This document shows positions 6,298 through 9,320 of a stretch of DNA of 9,320 bases, in pieces. A program made the translations under genes and the position numbers. The DNA is taken from positions 1-9,320 of the forward strand of contig CAMLEX010000148.1 in the NCBI GenBank assembly GCA_946479055.1, written 5' to 3'. The number at the start of each line of letters is the position of its first letter. Positions within the stretch are counted from its first letter, which is position 1. A model generated the notes under the pieces. It had not been told where the DNA came from. It saw only the letters and a program-made list of their open reading frames with translations, and made no database searches. The stretch is from an uncultured Bacteroidota bacterium (GTDB taxonomy: Bacteria; Bacteroidota; Bacteroidia; Chitinophagales; Chitinophagaceae).

Positions 6298-6894
6298 ATG
6301 AACAAACAATCTCTTTTTCTGGTGCTTTTTTTGAGTTTGACTAGTTTTCTTTTTTCTTGCAACAGCAGTTACACCTATAAAAAGAAGGGCTATTTCCACA
6401 TTGATTTTCCCGAAAAAAAATACCAGACATTTGATCAGCCGGGTTATCCTTATACATTTGAATATCCTGTTTATTCCAATGTAATAAAGGATACCACTTT
6501 TTTTGATACAAAACCTGAAAACGACTGGTGGATCAATATTGATGTACCCCGTTTTGGCGGACGCATCTACATCAGCTACAAAGAAGTTGAGAAAAATAAT
6601 TTTGATTCGCTGGTGAATGACGGATTTAAAATGGCTTACAAGCAACACACTGATGTATCAACCGGCATTAATGATAGCGTGATAAGAACGCCAAACGGAG
6701 TAGAGGGCATTTATTTTTCATTGGCGGGGAATACGGCAACAGCTAATCAATTTTTCCTGACTGATTCTACAAAACATTTTTTGCGTGGGGCCTTGTACTT
6801 TAATGCAGCCCCCAACGAAGATTCACTGGGTATAGTCAATGAATTTTTAAAAAAAGATGTATTGCATCTGATCAATACCCTCAAGTGGAAATAA
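6298..6894 (+). CDS. gldD: gliding motility lipoprotein GldD
   Basis: GldD is a lipoprotein required for gliding and type IX secretion in Flavobacterium johnsoniae and conserved next to gldE; its precise role in the machine is not known. The 198-residue product has a type II signal peptide (MNKQSLFLVLFLSLTSF) and lipobox LFSC, with lipidated C21. The mature part fits the family: a short linker, then YFHIDFPEKKYQTFDQPGYP (32-51), a Tyr/Phe-rich strand region, NDWWINIDVPRFGGRIYISYK (about 75-95), and a C-terminal region on the pattern GVEGIYFSLAGNTATANQFFLTDSTKHFLRGALYF. The ATG at 6298 lies 17 bases after the gldE stop and is the only start giving the complete signal peptide, so the two genes are probably co-transcribed. 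There is an A8 tract in the early coding region (E-K-K codons). Identification rests on the family motifs plus the gldE neighbour. Confidence 0.9.
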   Translation: MNKQSLFLVLFLSLTSFLFSCNSSYTYKKKGYFHIDFPEKKYQTFDQPGYPYTFEYPVYSNVIKDTTFFDTKPENDWWINIDVPRFGGRIYISYKEVEKNNFDSLVNDGFKMAYKQHTDVSTGINDSVIRTPNGVEGIYFSLAGNTATANQFFLTDSTKHFLRGALYFNAAPNEDSLGIVNEFLKKDVLHLINTLKWK

Positions 6895-6959
6895 AACTCC
6901 GCAGTGCTTCAATAAAGAGTCGTTAGAAATTTGTTAAAGGGAAAATTCTAATCAAAACA

Positions 6960-6975
6960 GAAGAAAATTTTCTTC
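6960..6975. repeat. 16-bp perfect palindrome in the gldD-DUF3109 spacer
   Basis: GAAGAAAATTTTCTTC reads the same on both strands. It lies 40 bases upstream of the DUF3109 promoter-like element and 65 bases after the gldD stop. It may be an operator for a dimeric regulator, or simply AT-rich symmetry. No known operator is recognised. Confidence 0.4.
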
Positions 6976-6995
6976 ATCCTGTAAGGAAAAAAGCC

Positions 6996-7014
6996 CTGCT
7001 AAATAAGCAGTTTG
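6996..7014 (+). terminator. small hairpin, possible gldD terminator
   Basis: CTGCT (6996-7000) pairs with AGCAG (7006-7010) around loop AAATA, followed by TTTG. The stem is only five pairs and the T-tract is short, so terminator activity is weak at best. It lies immediately upstream of the -7-like element at 7015, inside the region where the promoter's -33 element would be. Confidence 0.3.
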
Positions 7015-7022
7015 TACCTTTG
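7015..7022 (+). promoter_or_regulatory. probable -7 element upstream of the DUF3109 gene
   Basis: TACCTTTG is an exact match to the Bacteroidota -7 consensus TAnnTTTG. The GTG start codon lies 14 bases downstream, so the leader would be only a few bases and translation may be close to leaderless. The -33 TTG is not found at the expected spacing. This is the best candidate promoter for the three-gene block that follows. Confidence 0.5.
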
Positions 7023-7036
7023 GCGAAAATTGTTTT

Positions 7037-7633
7037 GTGATAGTAATTGATAATGTATTGATCAGCGACGATGTGGTAGAAAAACAATTTGTCTGCGATC
7101 TGGGTAAATGTAAAGGGGGCTGCTGTGAAGATGGCGATGCCGGAGCACCCTTAGAAAAAAAAGAGCTGGATATTATTCAGGAAGTGTACGAAAAAGTAAG
7201 GCCTTATCTCACCAAGGCTGCAATTGCGGAAGTAGAAAAGAAAGGTAAATATGTGTATGATGATGAGTTTGGTTGGGTGACACCCACACTACCCAGCGAT
7301 AATGAAATATGTGTTTATGCCTATCGTGAACCCAACGGATTGATAAAATGTGCCTTTGAACAGGCTTATTATGATGGCCTTATTTCCTGGAAAAAACCCA
7401 TCAGTTGCCATCTTTATCCCATTATTGCCAAACCCGGGAAACATGGAGACTATGAAAGGGTAAATTATTCGCCCCGGGAAAAAATGTGCAGTCCTGCCTG
7501 TTTATTAGGGGAGAAATTAAAAATTCCTGTGTACAAATTTTTAAAAGAACCATTGATACGTAAATTCGGAGAAGAGTTTTATGATGCGTTAGACACAGTA
7601 GCAAAGGATTATTACGAAGCCAAAGAAAAATAA
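7037..7633 (+). CDS. DUF3109 family cysteine-cluster protein
   Basis: The 198-residue protein carries the cysteine pattern I associate with DUF3109, a Bacteroidota family of unknown function related in style to YkgJ-type zinc or iron-chelating cysteine-cluster proteins. Near the N-terminus the stretch FVCDLGKCKGGCCEDGDAGAP (18-38) holds C20, C25, C29 and C30. More cysteines are at C92, C105 (LIKCAFEQAYYDG), C124 (ISCHLYP) and C151/C155 (KMCSPACLLGEKLKIPVYKF), nine in all, enough to bind one or more metal ions or an Fe-S cluster. There is no signal peptide or membrane segment, so it is probably cytoplasmic. The start is a GTG; no in-frame ATG lies between it and the conserved VCDLGKC motif. 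The lutB-type gene starts eight bases after its stop, pointing to co-transcription and perhaps a shared Fe-S or redox context. Metal identity and function are not known. Confidence 0.85.
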   Translation: MIVIDNVLISDDVVEKQFVCDLGKCKGGCCEDGDAGAPLEKKELDIIQEVYEKVRPYLTKAAIAEVEKKGKYVYDDEFGWVTPTLPSDNEICVYAYREPNGLIKCAFEQAYYDGLISWKKPISCHLYPIIAKPGKHGDYERVNYSPREKMCSPACLLGEKLKIPVYKFLKEPLIRKFGEEFYDALDTVAKDYYEAKEK

Positions 7634-7641
7634 TTTTAATT

Positions 7642-9018
7642 GTGAAAGAAACCGCAGCCAGTTTTAAAACCGAAAGTGAAGTAAAAGCCGCCGACAGATC
7701 TCACCGCAAGACGATCAATTTTAATATGGGCAAATACAATGCTGCGGTGCCACAGGGTAAGCAGCAATTTGCTGAATTGCACCTGGCAAGAGAAAGAGCC
7801 AAAAACATTAAGTGGCGTGCTATTGAAACATTGGATCAGCAACTGGAGAGTTTTGAATTGGCTATAAGCAATCGGGGCGCTAAAGTAATATGGGCCGAGG
7901 ATGCTAAACAAGCACTGGAAGAAATTGGAAAAATTTGCGAAGCCAAAAATTGTAAAACACTGGTGAAGAGCAAGAGTATGGCCACGGAAGAAATTCATCT
8001 GAATGATTTTTTGGAAAAAAAAGGCATTGAAAGTATTGAAACTGATCTCGGCGAATATATTCAACAGTTGGCTGGTGAGCCACCTTATCATATTGTTACC
8101 CCGGCTATGCATAAAAGCAAAGAGGATATAGCTAATCTCTTTGCGGAAAAATTAGGAACAGATCCCAAACTGACACCTGAACAATTGACACTGGTAGCAA
8201 GGGATATCTTACGTGAAAAATATCAACAAGCGGAAATAGGAGTTACCGGCGCCAATTTTATTATCGCAGACATTGGCGGTATTGCTGTTACAGAAAATGA
8301 AGGTAATGGAAGGCTGAGTTGTTCTATGCCTAAAACGCATATTGTTGTTGTAGGTATAGAAAAAGTAATTCCTTCTATGACAGACCTGGCCTTGTTTTGG
8401 CCATTGCTGGCTACCTATGGTACCGGGCAAAGAATTACTTCTTATAATACAATTGTTACCGGTCCGCGTCAGCCAGGAGAAACAGATGGCCCTGAAGAAA
8501 TGTATGTGATACTTATGGACAATGGCCGGACTAATATACTGGCCAATGAAAAAGCAAGAGAAAGTTTATACTGTATCAGGTGTGGAGCTTGTCTGAATGC
8601 CTGCCCTGTTTATAAAAATATTGGTGGACATACTTATGCTTCTACCTACAGTGGACCTATTGGTGCTGTCATCACACCACATTTGAAAGATATGGGTGAA
8701 TGGAAGCACCTTAGCCATGCTTCTTCACTTTGCGGAAATTGTACCGAAGTATGTGCTGTGAAAATAAATCTTCACGAGTTGTTATTGGAAAACAGGCATG
8801 AAGCGGTAGAAGAAGGCACTGCGGATTTTTCTGAAAAGATGGTTTGGAAAATGTGGAAGCAGGCTATGCTCCGTCGTTCCTGGATGAATATGTCGAATGG
8901 AAATACAAAAGGTTGGTTTATCAATAAAGTAGCCAAAGCTTGGACTCAACATCGCGGTAAACTGGAGTTTCCTAAAAAATCGTTTAACCAGCAGTGGAAA
9001 GAAAAACACAGCAAATAA
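7642..9018 (+). CDS. lutB: LutB-type lactate utilization iron-sulfur protein
   Basis: LutB belongs to the LutABC complex that oxidises L-lactate to pyruvate; it is a cytoplasmic electron-transfer subunit with an N-terminal LUD domain and C-terminal ferredoxin-like clusters. The 458-residue product begins near HRKTINFNMGKYNAAV (21-36), typical of the family. It continues through the LUD domain (about 60-300), including GVTGANFIIADIGGIAVTENEGN and VVVGIEKVIPSM. Cluster one is CIRCGACLNACP (C311, C314, C317, C321), followed by YSGPIGAVITPHL. Cluster two is CGNCTEVCAV (C364, C367, C371); the usual proline after the last cysteine is replaced by alanine at 372. Length matches the family. The start is GTG, and the next in-frame ATG (7726) would delete part of the conserved HRKTINFN motif. 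lutA and lutC are not beside it, so the gene may be a scattered member of the complex or serve another oxidoreductase. The start lies eight bases after the DUF3109 stop. Confidence 0.88.
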   Translation: MKETAASFKTESEVKAADRSHRKTINFNMGKYNAAVPQGKQQFAELHLARERAKNIKWRAIETLDQQLESFELAISNRGAKVIWAEDAKQALEEIGKICEAKNCKTLVKSKSMATEEIHLNDFLEKKGIESIETDLGEYIQQLAGEPPYHIVTPAMHKSKEDIANLFAEKLGTDPKLTPEQLTLVARDILREKYQQAEIGVTGANFIIADIGGIAVTENEGNGRLSCSMPKTHIVVVGIEKVIPSMTDLALFWPLLATYGTGQRITSYNTIVTGPRQPGETDGPEEMYVILMDNGRTNILANEKARESLYCIRCGACLNACPVYKNIGGHTYASTYSGPIGAVITPHLKDMGEWKHLSHASSLCGNCTEVCAVKINLHELLLENRHEAVEEGTADFSEKMVWKMWKQAMLRRSWMNMSNGNTKGWFINKVAKAWTQHRGKLEFPKKSFNQQWKEKHSK

Positions 9019-9031
9019 TTCTTTTGCGGAA

Positions 9032-9320
9032 GTGCTTATCTACACATCAACCATAACTCCCCGCTTGCATTACATCGCTGATTTTATTGGAAAAGAAATT
9101 GCCGGTAAATCATTGGAGCTGACGGCTGATAAAGAGTATTATTTAAAAAGCGGTATTGAAAAAATTAATTATAGTCCTGAAAGAGTCTTATCCGAAGAGT
9201 TTTGGTTAAAACCCCACCCTTTATTGTTTGAAAATAAAATTTCAGAACAATCTATTCAATGTTTTGAAGTAAGCGGACAAAAAACGTTTTTTAAATCAGA
9301 AGGAGATTTTTCTTTCGATA
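9032..9320 (+). CDS. probable polysaccharide deacetylase family protein, N-terminal part, cut by window edge
   Basis: The open frame from GTG at 9032 runs uninterrupted to the right edge (96 codons). It begins VLIYTSTITPRLHYIADF and continues with ELTADKEYYL, KINYSPER, FWLKPHPLLFE and FFKSEGDFSFD near the edge. This pattern resembles the N-terminal region (DUF7033) I recall from Bacteroidota polysaccharide-deacetylase-family proteins, which carry a carbohydrate-esterase domain further on. That catalytic domain lies beyond the window, so enzyme function cannot be confirmed here. No signal peptide is visible at the proposed start. The GTG sits 13 bases after the lutB stop; the frame stays open further upstream but offers no better start next to the conserved LIYTSTITPR opening. 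It is likely co-transcribed with lutB. A hypothetical protein of another family remains possible. Confidence 0.6.
   Translation, partial: MLIYTSTITPRLHYIADFIGKEIAGKSLELTADKEYYLKSGIEKINYSPERVLSEEFWLKPHPLLFENKISEQSIQCFEVSGQKTFFKSEGDFSFD

Noticed and set aside
7636..8112. 158-codon minus-strand open frame opposite the start of lutB
   Set aside because: Shadow frame of a gene with clear LutB motifs; product composition is Phe/Ser-rich and unconvincing.
1..9320. CRISPR array, tRNA, rRNA, insertion sequence or att site
   Set aside because: I looked for regularly spaced repeats, cloverleaf-type arms, terminal inverted repeats and transposase-like products and found none; the spacers are short and unique.

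Overview
The window looks like a chromosomal segment of a Bacteroidota member, most likely in or near the Chitinophagaceae (inference from gene content, not a phylogeny). The grounds are a gldE-gldD gliding/type IX secretion pair next to ssb, a gnd start of the Bacteroidota type, several lipoproteins, AT-rich spacers, weak or absent Shine-Dalgarno sites, and promoter-like elements close to the Bacteroidota -7 consensus TAnnTTTG. It reads as ordinary core genome: I see no transposase, integrase, phage gene, CRISPR array, tRNA or rRNA. No gene-free stretch exceeds 300 bases; the longest gap, 4168-4388, is 221 bases.

Layout. (1) 1-338, minus: N-terminal part of 6-phosphogluconate dehydrogenase (gnd), running off the left edge. 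(2) 477-1505, plus, divergent from gnd: beta subunit of a 2-oxoacid (probably 2-oxoglutarate):ferredoxin oxidoreductase, with no alpha subunit beside it, followed by a 13-bp hairpin that probably ends transcription. (3) 1608-4167, minus: three exported proteins in a row. In transcription order they are a small Tyr/Asn/Arg-rich secreted protein of unknown function, an LpoB-like lipoprotein, and a TPR-containing COG3014-type lipoprotein. (4) 4389-6894, plus: ssb, gldE and gldD, a DNA-binding protein followed by two gliding/secretion proteins. (5) 7037-9320, plus: a cysteine-cluster DUF3109 protein, a LutB-type iron-sulfur protein, and the start of a polysaccharide-deacetylase-type protein. Gaps here are 8 and 13 bases, and all three genes appear to start with GTG.

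How they work together. gnd and korB belong to central carbon metabolism (oxidative pentose phosphate pathway; ferredoxin-linked 2-oxoacid oxidation). The minus-strand block is an envelope module: LpoB relatives are outer-membrane activators of peptidoglycan synthases, and the COG3014-type protein is a plausible partner. GldE and GldD serve the gliding/type IX secretion apparatus. The last block joins a probable metal or Fe-S protein, a lactate-oxidation type electron-transfer protein and a possible envelope sugar deacetylase; a shared function is not evident.

Nothing here convincingly amounts to an undescribed system. The points worth a second look are small: the isolated korB, the unknown secreted protein next to the LpoB/COG3014 pair, RNA hairpins at gene junctions, a hairpin and palindrome crowding the DUF3109 promoter, the uncertain gldE start, the consecutive GTG starts, and A8-A9 tracts inside coding regions.
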